Assembly: GCA_947579665.1 (NCBI GenBank)
Contig: OX388346.1
Coordinates: forward strand, 90,832,615-90,896,614
DNA length: 64,000 nucleotides
Reading direction: 5' to 3'
Source of the DNA: Sympetrum striolatum
Taxonomy: Eukaryota; Arthropoda; Insecta; Odonata; Libellulidae
The position numbers and the translations under genes are program-made. This document shows, in pieces, positions 23,558-35,400 of this stretch. Below the pieces are notes generated by a model that ran no database searches, was not told the origin of the DNA, and worked only from the letters and a program-made list of their open reading frames with translations. Position 1 is the first letter of the stretch. Each line of letters opens with the position of its first letter.

Positions 23558-24634
23558 GAGGATACAAAGTCACAGCCTAAACCACAAGCGTCATTGACTT
23601 GAAAATTTTACGACATATTGGCCATAACGTGTAACCACCAGAAAAATTGTGATTTTGAACCTCAGTGTCATGGGTTCGATTCCAGAGGGTCCCAAAGTCC
23701 CGATTTTTCCCGTTTAAATGCATTGCTTTGATTTTCGGGAATTTTAAAAAAATACTTCCCGGATTGGTAGGGACTTAAAACTCAAGGAGCCGATATATAT
23801 GGTCATGATCTATCGAAAACATAAATGAGTTTTACTGAAAATATCCTGGGTTCGATGCTAGGTCAAGGCAAAAATCGGCCGTTTAAATTGCATTGTGGCG
23901 ATTTTTAAGATTTTTTTGGGACCCTTTCCCGATGACATGGAAACTTGAAATTCGGCATGGAGTTGGAGATCAATAATAAATTTCAGGATCAATTTTTTCA
24001 TATTCGCTGATGGTCCTTGGTTCGATCCCAGAGGGCCATTTAAATTCCTCAATGCATTTCTTACGGAGATAACGGAAACAAATTATAGGTACTTCCCGGC
24101 ACGATAAAGACTTCAAACTTTGCACTAAGAAATATTAAGTGTATACAAATCAAACTGTGCAATCACAGCTGTCAATGTGTCCTGGGTTCGACACCAGGCG
24201 TCTCTACATTCAGTAACTGCTCCGATTTTATATAATTAATTTGAACCCTTTCTCAACAATATAGAAACTTGAAATTCGGCATGTAGATAGAGATCATAAA
24301 TAACTTTCAGAAACATTTTTTAGATTTCCAAGATCGTCCTTGGTTCGAATCCAGAGAGCCATTTAAATTCGTGAAAATGAGAACGTCTTTTGAGGCAGTT
24401 GTAGCCCATGTTTCTGCTTGAATTTTCACACATAGTTAGAGATGGCGATGTTCTATTTTGCTGCATAGTAATTTCAACAGTAAAGACCCGGGTTCGATGC
24501 CAGACGATGGAATTTCAGCGAATTTTAAGAAAAATTTCAATCCATTTTTTCTTTTGATGGCCGTCCCGATATGATGCCGACATGAAAATAGTGTTGTCGA
24601 TCTGCTTGCAGTATGCAAGCAACATTTTACTCGT
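23558..24634 (+). repeat. Array B, unit 1
   Basis: Boxes (start of GGTTCGA) at 23673, 23849, 24019, 24185, 24342 and 24491, all intact. Preceded by the spacer GATGCTTCTCCGGATTCATTC at 23500-23520 and a (TA)n run. Confidence 0.9.
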
Positions 24635-24806
24635 TATATATAGATGCTTCTCCGGATTCATTCATGTATCCATATATATATACTAGTGGTTTAGCCTGTG
24701 ACTTTGTATCCTCTCTATATATATATATATATATATGAATATATGATATATGAATGAATCCGGAGAAGCATCTATATATAATAGATATATATATATATAT
24801 AGAGAG
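24635..24806. repeat. Spacer with a truncated inverted unit head
   Basis: The spacer occurs forward (24645-24670) and inverted (about 24750-24775). Between them, 24684-24713 is the first 30 or so bases of a unit in minus orientation (CTAGTGGTTTAGCCTGTGAC, then TTTGTATCC). A unit was therefore once inverted or broken here and only its head remains. (TA)n runs fill the rest. Confidence 0.8.
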
Positions 24807-25883
24807 AGGATACAAACTCACAGGCCAAACCACAAGCGTCATTGACTTGAAATTTTTACGACGTATTGGCCATAACGTGTAGCCGCCAGAAAAATTACGA
24901 TTTTGAACCTCAGTGTCATGGGTTCGATTCCAGAAGGCCCCAAAGTCCCGATTTTTCCCGTTTAAATGCATTGCTTTGATTTTCGGGAATTTTTAAAAAA
25001 TACTTGCCGGATAGGTAGGGACTTAAAACTCAAGGAGCCGATATATATGGTCAAGATCTATCGAAAACATAAATGAGTTTTACTGAAAATATCCTGGGTT
25101 CGATGCTAGGTCGAGGCAAAAATCGGCCGTTTAAAATGCATTGTGGCGATTTTTAAGATTTTTTTTGGACCCCTTCCCGATGGCATGGAAACATGAAATT
25201 CGGCATAGAGTTGAAGATCATAATTCTATTTCATAATCAAATTTTACATATTCGCTGATGGTCCTTGGTTCGATCCCAGAGGGACATTTAAATTCCTCAA
25301 TGCATTTCTTACGGAGATAACGGAAACAAATTTTAGGTACTTCCCGGCAAGATATCGAGTTCAAACTTTGCAAATAAAAAGATCAAGTCCATACAAATCA
25401 AACTGTGCATTCACAGCTATCTACGTGTCCTGGGTTCGACACCAGGTGTCTCTGCAATCAGAAGTTGATCCGATTTTAGGAATTATTTTGAAACCTTTGC
25501 TAATAATATAGAAACTTCAAATTCGGCATATGGATAGAGATCATAAATAACTTTCAGAAACATTTTTTAGATTTCCAAGATCGTCCTTGGTTCGAATCCA
25601 GAGAGCCATTTAAATTCATGAAAATTAGAACGTCTTTTGAGGCAGTTGTAGCCCATATTTCTGTTTGAATTTTCACACATAGTTAGAGATGATGATGTTC
25701 TATTGTGCTGCATAGTAAGTTCACAGTAAAGACCCGAGTTCGATGCCAGACGATGGAATTTCAGCGAATTTTTAAGAAAAATTTCAATCCATTTTTTTCT
25801 TTTGATGGCCGTCCCGATATGATGCCGACATGAAAATAGTGTTATCGATCTGCTTGCAGTATGCAAGCTACATTTTACTCGTA
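24807..25883 (+). repeat. Array B, unit 2
   Basis: Boxes at 24921, 25097, 25267, 25433, 25589 and 25737. Slot 6 is weakened to GAGTTCGATGCC; the others are intact. Spacings are 176, 170, 166, 156 and 148. Confidence 0.9.
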
Positions 25884-25984
25884 TATATATATGGATACAT
25901 GAATGAATCCGGAGAAGCATCTATCTATTATATATAGATGCTTCTCCGGATTCATTCATGTATCCATATATATATATATATAGA
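25884..25984. repeat. Palindromic spacer between units 2 and 3
   Basis: The spacer is present twice, as an inverted pair around a short AT centre (CTATTATAT). Each arm, about 38 bases, covers ATGGATACATGAATGAATCC and GGAGAAGCATCTAT, so the strand could fold into one long hairpin. (TA)n flanks both sides. Confidence 0.85.
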
Positions 25985-27064
25985 GAGGATACAAACTCAC
26001 AGCCTAAACCACAAGAGTGATTGAGCTGAAATTTTTACGGAGTATTGGCCATAACGTGTAACCACCAGAAAAATTGCGATTAGGATCCTCAGTGTCAGGG
26101 GTTCGATGCCAGGGGGCTCCAAAGTCCCGATTTTTCCCGTTTAAATGCATTGCATTGATTTTCGGGAATTAAAAAAAAATACTTCCCGGATAGGTAGAGA
26201 ATCAAAACTCAAGGAGCCTTTATATATGGTCATGATCTATCGAAAACATAAATGAGTTTTACGGAAAATAACCTGGGTTCGATGCTAGGTCGATGCAAAT
26301 ATCTGCCGTTTAAAAAGCATTGTGGCGATTTTTAAGATTTTTTTTGGACCCTTTCCCGATGGCATGGAAACTTGAAATTCGGTATGAGGTTAGATATCAT
26401 AAATATATTTCATAATCGATTTTTATGCTTTCCCTGATGTTCCTTGGTTCGATCCCAGAGGGCCATTTACATTCCTCAATGCATTTCTTATGGAGATAAC
26501 GGAAACAAGTTTAAGGTACTTCCCGGCATGCTATCGACTTAAAACTTTGCATGATAGAAGATCCAGTCTTAACAAATCTAACTATGCATTCATAGCTATC
26601 AATGTGTCCTGGGTTCGACACCAGGTGTCTCTGCAATCAGAAGTTGATCCGATTTTTAGGAATTATTTTGAAACCTTTCCCAATAATGTAGAAACTTGAA
26701 ATTTGGCATATAGATTGAGATCAATAATAACTTTCAGAAAACTTTTTTAAGTTTCCATGATCGTCCTTGGTTCGAGTCCCGAGAGCCATTTACATTCGTG
26801 AACATTAGAGCGTCTTTTGAGGCAGTTGTAGCCAATATTTCTGCTTGAATTTTCACACATAGTTAGAGATGGTGATCTTCTATTGTGTTTCATAGTAGGT
26901 TTTCAGTAAGACCCGGGTTCGATTCCAGACGATGAAATTTCAGCGAATTTTAAGAAAAAATTAAATCCTTTTTTTTTTTCTTAAGAGGACCATCCCGATA
27001 TGATGCCGATATGAAATTAGAATTGCCGATCTGCTTGCAGTATGCAAGCAACATTTTACTCGTA
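25985..27064 (+). repeat. Array B, unit 3
   Basis: Boxes at 26100, 26276, 26446, 26612, 26769 and 26916, all with GGTTCGA. Slot 1 has the GATGCC ending instead of GATTCC, and the base run before it differs (AGGATCCTC for GAACCTC). Confidence 0.9.
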
Positions 27065-27120
27065 TCTATTATATATAGATGCTTCTCCGGATTCATTCAT
27101 GTATCCATATATATATTCAT

Positions 27121-28199
27121 ACGAGTAAAATGTTGCTTGCATACTGCAAGCAGATCGACAACACTATTTTCATGTCGGCATCATATCGGGACGGCCATCA
27201 AATGAAAAAAATGGATTGAAATTTTTCTTAAAATTCGCTGAAATTCCATCGTCTGGCATCGAACCCGGCTCTATACTGTTGAACTTACTATGCAGCACAA
27301 TAGAACATCGCCATCTCTAATTATGTGTGAAAATTCAAGCAAAAATATTGGCTACAACTGCCTCAATAGACGTTCTAATTTTCACGAATGTAAATGGCTG
27401 TCTGGATTCGAACCAAGGACGATCTTGAAAATGTAAAAGATGTTTCGGAATGTTATTTATGATTTCTACTCATATGCCGAATTTCAAATTTCTATATTAT
27501 TGGGAAAGGTTTCAAAATAATTCCTAAAAATCGGATCAACTTCTGATTGTAGAGACACCTGGTGTCGAACCCAGGACATATTGTAAGCTGTGAATTCACA
27601 GTTTGATTTGTAAAGAATTGTTCTTGTATCTTGCAAAGTTTGAAGTCGATAGCATGCCGGGAAGTACCTTAATTTTGTTTCCGTTATCTCCGTAAGAAAT
27701 GCATTGAGAAGTGCAAATGGCTCTCTGGGATCGAACCAAGGACCATCAGCGAACATGTAAAATTTGATTATGATATAATTTCATGATATCTATCCACGTG
27801 CCGAATTTCAAGTTTCCATGCCATTGGAAAAGGATCCAAAAAAAATCTTCAAAATCGCCGCAATACATTTTAAACGGCCGATTTTTGCCCCAACGTAGCA
27901 TCGAACCATGGACCATATTCGGCGATGTCTTTTTTATTTTCGTTGGATATGCTTGGCTTCTAGCGATCCCTCGAATTTCAACTCTCTCCTTTTCCGGGAA
28001 GTGCCTCAAAAAAATTTTCGAAAATCCCTGCCATGTAATCTTATGGGGAAAATCGCGACTTTAGGGCCTTCTGGAATCGAACCCATGACACCGAGGTTCA
28101 AAGTCGGCTTTTTCCTGGAGGTTACACGTCATGGCCATAACGTCGTAAAAATTTCAAGTCAATGACGCTTTTGGTTTAGCCTGTGAATTTGTATCCTAT
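27121..28199 (-). repeat. Array B, unit 4 (the only full inverted unit)
   Basis: TCGAACC boxes at 27259, 27408, 27565, 27731, 27901 and 28077, spaced 149, 157, 166, 170 and 176, a mirror of its neighbours. It therefore meets unit 3 tail-to-tail across the spacer at 27065-27120 and unit 5 head-to-head across 28200-28296. Its head-side sequence (27900-28060) shares variants with units 7 and 9 (CATATTCGGCGATGTC and its complement), a separate sub-family. Confidence 0.9.
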
Positions 28200-28296
28200 C
28201 TGGGTATCTGGGTATCTGGGTATCTGGGTATATATATGAATGAATCCGGAGAAGCATCTATATATAATAGATATTCATATATATATATATATAGAG
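28200..28296. repeat. TGGGTATC minisatellite and spacer
   Basis: Four tandem TGGGTATC copies at about 28200-28229, seemingly a variant of the TATC microsatellite seen at other unit heads. Then the inverted spacer (ATGAATGAATCCGGAGAAGC) and a (TA)n run. Confidence 0.85.
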
Positions 28297-29374
28297 AGGA
28301 TACAAACTCACAGGCCAAACCACAAGCGTCATTGACTTGAAATTTTTACGACATATTGGCCATAGAGTGTAACCGCCAGAAAAATTGCGATTTTGATTCT
28401 CAGTGTCATGGGTTCGATTCCAGAGGGCCCCAAAGTCTCGATTTTTCCCGTTTAAATGCATTGCTTTGATTTTCGGGAATTTTTAAAAAATACTTCCGGG
28501 ATAGGTAGAGAATCGAAAATCTAGGAGCCTTTATATATGGTCATGATCTATCGAAAACATAAATGAGTTTTACGGAAAATATCCTGGGTTCGATGCTAGG
28601 TCAAGGCAAAAATCGGCCGTTTAAAATGTATTGTGGCGATTTTTAAGATTTTTTTTGGACCCCTTCCCGATGGCATGGAAACTTGAAATTCGGCATGGAG
28701 TTGGAGATTATAAATATATTTCATAATCAAATTTTACATATTAGCTGATGGTCCTTGGTTCGATCCCAGGGCGCCATTTACATTTCTCAATGCATTTCTT
28801 ATGGAGATAACGGAAACAACTTTTAGGTACTTCCCGGCATGCTATCGACTTAAAACTTAGCGTGATAGAAGAACCAGTCTTCACAAATCAAACTATGCAT
28901 TCAAAGCTAACAATGTGTCCCTGGTTCGACACCAGGTGTCTCTGCAATCAGAAGTTGATCCGATTTTTAGGAATTATTTTGAAACCTTTCACAATAATAT
29001 AGAAACTTGAAATTTGGCATTTGGATTGAGATCATTAATAAATTTCAGAAACATTTTTTAAATTTCCAAGATCGTCCTTGGTTCGAGTCCCGAGAGCCAT
29101 TTACATTCGTGAACATTAGAGCGTCTTTTGAGGCAGTTGTAGCCAATATTTCTGCTTGAATTTTCACACATAGTTAGAGATGGTGATCTTCTATTGTGCT
29201 ACATAGTAAGTTTACCAGTAAGATCCGGGTTCGATGCCAGACGATAAAATTTCAGCGAATTTTAAGAAAAATTTCAATCCTTTTTTTTTCTTTTGAGGAC
29301 ATTCCCGATATGATGCCGATATGAAATTAGTATTGCCGATCTGCTTGCAGTATGCAAGCTACATTTTACTCGTA
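28297..29374 (+). repeat. Array B, unit 5
   Basis: Boxes at 28411, 28587, 28757, 28923, 29080 and 29228, all intact. Slot 4 reads CTGGTTCGACACC, losing one G of the stem. Confidence 0.9.
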
Positions 29375-29442
29375 TAATAGATAGATGCTTCTCCGGATTC
29401 ATTCATATATCATATATTCATATATATATATATATATATAGA

Positions 29443-30522
29443 GAGGATACAAAGTCACAGGCTAAACCACTAGCGTCAATGGCTTGAAATTTTTACGACA
29501 TATTGGCCATAACGTATAACCTCCAGAAAAATTGCGATTTTGATCCTCAGTGTCATGGGTTCGATGCCAGGGGGCTCCAAAGTCCCGATTTTTCCCGTTT
29601 AAATGCATTGCTTTGATTTTCGGGAATTTTTATAAAATACTTCCCGGATAGGTAGAGAATCAAAACTCAAGGAGCCTTTATATATGGTCATGACCTATCG
29701 AAAACATAAATGAGTTTTACGGAAAATAACCTGGGTTCGATGCTAGGTCGATGCAAAAATCTGCCGTTTAAAATGCATTGTGGCGATTTTTAAGATTTTT
29801 TTTTGACCCTTTCCCGATGGCATGGAAACTTGAAATTCGGTATGGGGTTAGATATCATAAATATATTTCATAATCGATTTTTATAATTTCCCTGATGTTC
29901 CTTGGTTCGATCCCAGAGGGCCATTTACATTCCTCAATGCATTTCTTATGGAGATAACGGAAACAAATTTTAGGTACTTCCCGGCATGCTATCGACTTAA
30001 AACTTATCATGATAGAAGAACCACTCTTAACAAATCAAACTATGCATTCATAGCTATCAATGTGTCCTGGGTTCGACACCAGGTGTCTCTGCAATCAGAA
30101 GTTGATCCGATTTTTAGGAATTATTTTGAAACCTTTCCCAATAATATAGAAACTTGAAATATGGCATATAGATTGAGATCAATAATAACTTTTAGAAACA
30201 TTTTTTAAATTCCCAAGATCGTCCTTGGTTCGAGTCTCGAGAGCCATTTACATTCGTGAACATTAGAGCGTCTTTTGAGGCAGTTGTAGCCAATATTTCT
30301 GCTTGAATTTTCACACATAGTTAGAGATGGTGATCTTCTATTGTGCTGCATAGTAAGTTCACCAGTAATACCCGGGTGAAATGCCAGACGATGATATTTC
30401 AGCAAATTTTAAGAAAAATTTCAATCCTTTTGTTTTTCTTTTGAGGACCGTCCCAATATGATGCCGATATGAAATTAGTATTGCCGATCTGCTTGCAGTA
30501 TGCAAGCTACATTTTACTCGTA
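29443..30522 (+). repeat. Array B, unit 6; slot 6 box destroyed
   Basis: Boxes at 29558, 29734, 29904, 30070 and 30227 are intact. At the slot 6 position (30374) the sequence is CCGGGTGAAATGCC, so the TTCGA core is gone while the flanks are normal. The spacing frame is unchanged. Confidence 0.9.
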
Positions 30523-30583
30523 ATATATATAGATGCTTCTCCGGATTCATTCATGTATATACCTATATAGATAGATAGATAGA

Positions 30584-31659
30584 TAGGATACTAATTCACA
30601 GCCTAAACCACAAGCGTGATTGACTTGAAATTTTTACGGCGAATTGGCCATAACGTACAACCCACAGAAAAAATGCGATTTTGAACCTCAGTGTCATGGG
30701 TTCGATTCCAGAAGGCCTCAAAGTCGCGATTTTTTCCATTAGGATACATGGCGGGGATTTTCGAAAATTTTTTTGGTGCACTTCCCGGAAACGTAGAGAA
30801 TTGAAATTCAAGGGATCGCTAGAAGCCGTGCAACTCTAACGTAAATCAGAAAGACATCGACGAATATGGTCCATGGTTCGATCCTAGGTCGGGGCAAATA
30901 TCGGCCGTTTAAAATGCATTGCGGCGATTTTGAAGATTTTTTTTTGGATCCTTTCCCGATAACATGGATACTTGAAACTCGGCACGTGGATAGATATAAT
31001 GAATATATTTCATAATAAAATTTTACATGTTCGTGGATGGTTCTTGGTTCGATCCCAGAGGGCCATTTGCACTTCTCAATGCATTTCTTACGGAGATGAC
31101 GGAAACAAAATTTAGGTCTTTCCCGGCATGCTATCGACTTCAAACTTTCCATGATACAAGAGCAGGTACTTACAAATCAAACTGTTCATTCACAGTTTAC
31201 AATATGTCCTGGGTTCGACACCAGGTGTCTCTGGAATCAGAAGTTGATCCGATTTTTAGGAATTATTTTGAAACCTTTCCCAATAATATAGAAACTTGAA
31301 ATTCAGCATATACTTAAATATCATAAATAGGTTTCTGAAACATATTTTAGATTTCCAGGATCGTCCTTGGTTCGAATCCAGAGAGCCATTTAAATTCGTG
31401 AAAAGTAGAACGTCTTTTGAGACTGTTGTAGCCAACATTTCTGCTTGAATTTTCACACACAGTCAGAATTGGTGATCTTCTATAGTGCTGCATAGTAATT
31501 TTACCAGTATGACCCGGGTTTGTTACCAGACGATGAAATTGCAGCGAATTTTAAGAATATTTACAATCCTTTTATTTTCTTTTGAGGACCCTCCCAAAAT
31601 GATGCCGATATGAAATTAATATGCCGATCTGCTTGCAGTATGCAAGCTACATTTTACTC

Positions 31660-31662
<3 letters not shown>
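30584..31662 (+). repeat. Array B, unit 7; slot 6 box destroyed
   Basis: Starts with (GATA)n instead of (TA)n. Boxes at 30699, 30875, 31046, 31212 and 31369. Slot 6 (31517) reads GGGTTTGTTACC, losing TTCGA. Slot 2 is GGTTCGATCCT. The head-side third belongs to the variant shared with units 4 and 9. Confidence 0.9.
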
Positions 31663-31692
<30 letters not shown>

Positions 31693-31695
<3 letters not shown>

Positions 31696-32784
31696 GATAC
31701 AAAGTCACAGGCTAAACCACTAGCGTCAATGGCTTGAAATTTTTACGACATATTGGCCATTACGTATAACTTCCAGAAAAATTGCGATTTTGAACCTCAG
31801 TGTCATGGGTTCGATTCCAGAGGGCTCCAAAGTCTCGATTTTTCCCGTTTAAATGCATTGCTTTGATTTTCGGGAATTAAAAAAAAATACTTCCCGGATA
31901 GGTAGCCAATCAAAACTCAAGGAGCCTATATATATGAACATGATCTATCGAAAACATAAATGAGTTTTACGGAAAATATCCTGGGTTCGATGCTAGGTCG
32001 TGGCAAAAATCGGCCGTTTAATATGCATTGTGGCAATTTTTAAGATTTTTTTTGGACCCCTTTCCGAATGCATGGAAACTTGAAATTTGGCATGGGGTTA
32101 GAAATCACAAATATATTTCATAATCAAATTTTTTATATTCGCTGATGGTCCTTGGTTCGATCCCAGAGGGCCATTTGCACTCCACAATGCATTTCTTATG
32201 GGGATAACGGAAACACATTTTAGGTACTTTCCGGTATGATATCGACTTCAAACTTTGTATGAAATTAGATCAAGTCCTAGCAAGTCATTTTGTGCATTTA
32301 CAGCTTCCAATACGTCCAGGGTTCGACACCAGGCGTCTCTACAATCAGTCACTGATCCGATTTTTAAGAATTATTTTGAACCCCTTCCCAATTATATTAA
32401 AACTTGAAATTCGGCATATATATAGAACTCATAGATACATTTCGAAAACATATTTTATATTTCCTAGATCGTCTTTGGTTCGAATCCAGAGAGCTATTCT
32501 TAGCCATTTATAGCCATTCTTGAAAAGTAGGTCTTCGTTTGAGGCAGTTGCAGCCAATATTTCTGATTGAATTTTCACACGTATTTAGAGAAGATGATCT
32601 TCTGATGTGCTGCATAGAAATTTCACCAAAAAGACCCGGGTTCGATTCCAGACGATTAAATTGCAGCGAATTTTAAGAGTATTTTCAATCCTTTTTTTCC
32701 TTTCCGGGACCTTCCCGATATAATGCCCTTATGAAATTAGTGTAGTCGATCTGCTTGCAGTATGCAAGCTACATTTTACTCGTA
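31693..32784 (+). repeat. Array B, unit 8; small internal duplication
   Basis: Boxes at 31808, 31984, 32154, 32320, 32477 and 32639, all intact. The last step is 162 bp instead of 148 because a short stretch after slot 5 (the AGCCAT motif, about 32498-32515) was duplicated. This is one of the few indels in the array. Confidence 0.9.
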
Positions 32785-32810
32785 TAATAGATAGATAGAT
32801 AGATAGATAG

Positions 32811-33886
32811 GATACTAATTCACAGCCTAAACCACAAGCGTCATTGACTTGAAATTTTTACGACGTATTGGCCATAACGTATAACCACCAGAAAAATTGC
32901 GATTTTGAACCTCAGTGTCATGGGTTCGATTCCAGAGGGCCCCAAAGTCGCAATTTTCCTCATAAGAATACATGGCGGGGATTTTTGAAAATTTTTTTGA
33001 GGCACTTCCCGGAAAAGGAGAGAGTTGAAATTCGAGGTATCTCTAGAAGCCGTGCATATCCAACGAAAATCAAAAAGACATCGCCGAATATGGACCATAG
33101 TTCGATGCTAGGTCGGGGCAAAAATCGGCCGTTTAAAATGCATTGCGGCGAATTTGAAGATTTTTTTTGGATCCTATCCCGATAACTTGGATACTTGAAA
33201 CTCGGCACGTGGATATATATGTTGAATATATTTCATAATTAAATTTTACATGTCCGCTGATGGTCCTTGGATCGATCCCAGAGGGCCATTTGCACTTCTC
33301 AATGCATTTCTTACGGAGATAACGGAAACAAAATTTAGGTACTTCCCGGCAGGCTATCGACTTCAAACTTTGCATGATAGAAGAACATGTCTTTAAAAAT
33401 CAAACTGTGCATTCTAAGCTTACAATATGTCCTGGGTTCGACACCAGGTGTCTCTGCAATCAGAAGTTGATCCGATTTTTAGGAATTATTTTGAAACCTT
33501 ATCCTATAATATAGATACTTGAAATTCGGCTTATAGATAGAGATCATAAATAACTTTCAGAAACATGTTTTAGATTTCCATGATTATCCTTGGTTCGAAT
33601 CCAGAGAGCCATTTACTTTCGTGAAAATTAGAACGTCTTTTGGGGCAGTTGTAGCCAATATTTCTGCTTGAATTTTCACACATAGTTAGAGATGGTGATC
33701 TACTATTGTGCTGCATAGTAAGTTCACAGTAAAGACCCAGGTTCGATGCCAGACGATGAAATGTCAGCGAATTTTAAGAAAAACTTCAATCCTTTTTTTT
33801 TCTTTTGAGGATCGTCCCGATATAACGCCGATATAAAATTAGTGTTGTCGATCTGCTTGCAGTATGCAAGCTACATTTTACTCGTA
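32811..33886 (+). repeat. Array B, unit 9; two weakened boxes
   Basis: Boxes at 32933, 33109 (AGTTCGATGCT), 33279 (GGATCGATCCC, core T changed), 33435, 33592 and 33740. The step from slot 3 to slot 4 is 156. Preceded by (GATA)n. The head-side variant is shared with units 4 and 7. Its tail from 33616 onward is repeated at 35101 onward. Confidence 0.9.
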
Positions 33887-33913
33887 TATAATAGATATAT
33901 ATATATATATAGA

Positions 33914-35373
33914 GAGGATACAAACTCACAGCCTAAACCACAAGAGTGATTGAGCTGAAATTTTTACGACATATTGGCCATAATTTATAACCTCCAGGAA
34001 AATTGCGATTTTGATCCTGAGTGTCATGGGTTCGATTCCAGGGGGCTCCAAAGTCCCGATTTTTCCCGTTTAAATGCATTGCTTTGATTTTCGGGAATTA
34101 AAAAAAAATACTTCCCGGATAGGTAGAGAATCGAAACTCTAGGAACCTTTATATATGGTCATGATCTATCGAAAACATAAATGAGTTTTACGGAAAATAA
34201 CCTGGGTTCGATGCTAGGTCGATGCAAAAATCTGCCGTTTAAAATGTATTGTGGCGATTTTTAAGATTTTTTTTGGACCCTTTCCCGATGGCATGGAAAC
34301 TTGAAATTCGGTATGGGGTTAGATATCATAAATATATTTCATAATCGATTTTTATGTTTCCCTGATGTTCCTTGGTTCGATCCCAGAGGGCCATTTACAT
34401 TCCTCAATGCATTTCTTATGGAGATAACGGAAACAAGTTTAAGGTACTTCCCTGCATGCTATCGACTTAAAACTTAGCATGATGGAAGAACCAGTCTAAA
34501 CAAATCAAACTATGCATTCATAGCTATCAATGTGTCCTGGGTTCGACACCAGGTGTCTCTGCAATCAGAAGTTGATCCGAATTTTAGGAATTATTTTGAA
34601 ACCTTTCCCAATAATGTAGAAACTTGAAATTCGGCATATAGATTGAGATCAATAATAACTTTCAGAAACATTTTTTAAATTTCCAAGATCGTCCTTGGTT
34701 CGAGTCCCGAGAGCCATTTACAATCGTGAACATTAGAGCGTCTTTTGAGGCAGTTGTAGCCAATATTTCTGCTTGAATTTTCACACATAGTTACAGATGG
34801 TGACCTTCTATTTTTTTTTATAGTAGGTTTTCAGTAAGACCCGGGTTCGATGCCAGACGATGTCATTTCAGCGAATTTCAAGAAAAAATCTATGCATTCA
34901 TAGCTATCAATGTGTCCTGGGTTCGACACCAGGTGTCTCTGCAATCAGAAGTTGATCCGAATTTTAGGAATTATTTTGAAACCTTTCCCAATAATGTAGA
35001 AACTTGAAATTCGGCATATAGATTGAGATCAATAATAACTTTCAGAAACATTTTTTAAATTTCCAAGATCGTCCTTGGTTCGAGTCCCGAGAGCCATTTA
35101 CTTTCGTGAAAATTAGAACGTCTTTTGGGGCAGTTGTAGCCAATATTTCTGCTTGAATTTTCACACATAGTTAGAGATGGTGATCTACTATTGTGCTGCA
35201 TAGTAAGTTCACAGTAAAGACCCAGGTTCGATGCCAGACGATGAAATGTCAGCGAATTTTAAGAAAAACTTCAATCCTTTTTTTTTCTTTTGAGGATCGT
35301 CCCGATATAACGCCGATATAAAATTAGTGTTGTCGATCTGCTTGCAGTATGCAAGCTACATTTTACTCGTATA
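33914..35373 (+). repeat. Array B, unit 10, enlarged chimeric unit
   Basis: Nine boxes: 34029, 34205, 34374, 34540, 34697, 34844, 34920, 35077 and 35225. After slot 6 the sequence jumps at about 34889 back to slot 4 sequence (34889-35100 repeats 34509-34722). At 35101 it then switches to the tail of unit 9 (33616 onward). Two unequal exchanges explain the extra 380 bp and the abnormal 76-bp step. Confidence 0.9.
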
Positions 35374-35400
35374 TAATAGATATATATATATATATATAGA

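Noticed and set aside
23558..24634. Unit as a Helitron-like element (hairpin near the 3' end, microsatellite at the edge)
   Set aside because: The tail hairpin GCTTGCAGTATGCAAGC is followed by TACATTTTACTCGTA, not a CTRR end, and no TC start or A/T insertion site is seen. The idea is open but unsupported.
23858..33375. Many open frames of 60-117 codons across the array on both strands, with similar translations (e.g. frames ending in SEVDPIFRNYFETFPNN)
   Set aside because: They are the same repeat read in several frames. They shift and break between units and overlap on opposite strands, so they are repeat shadows, not a gene family.
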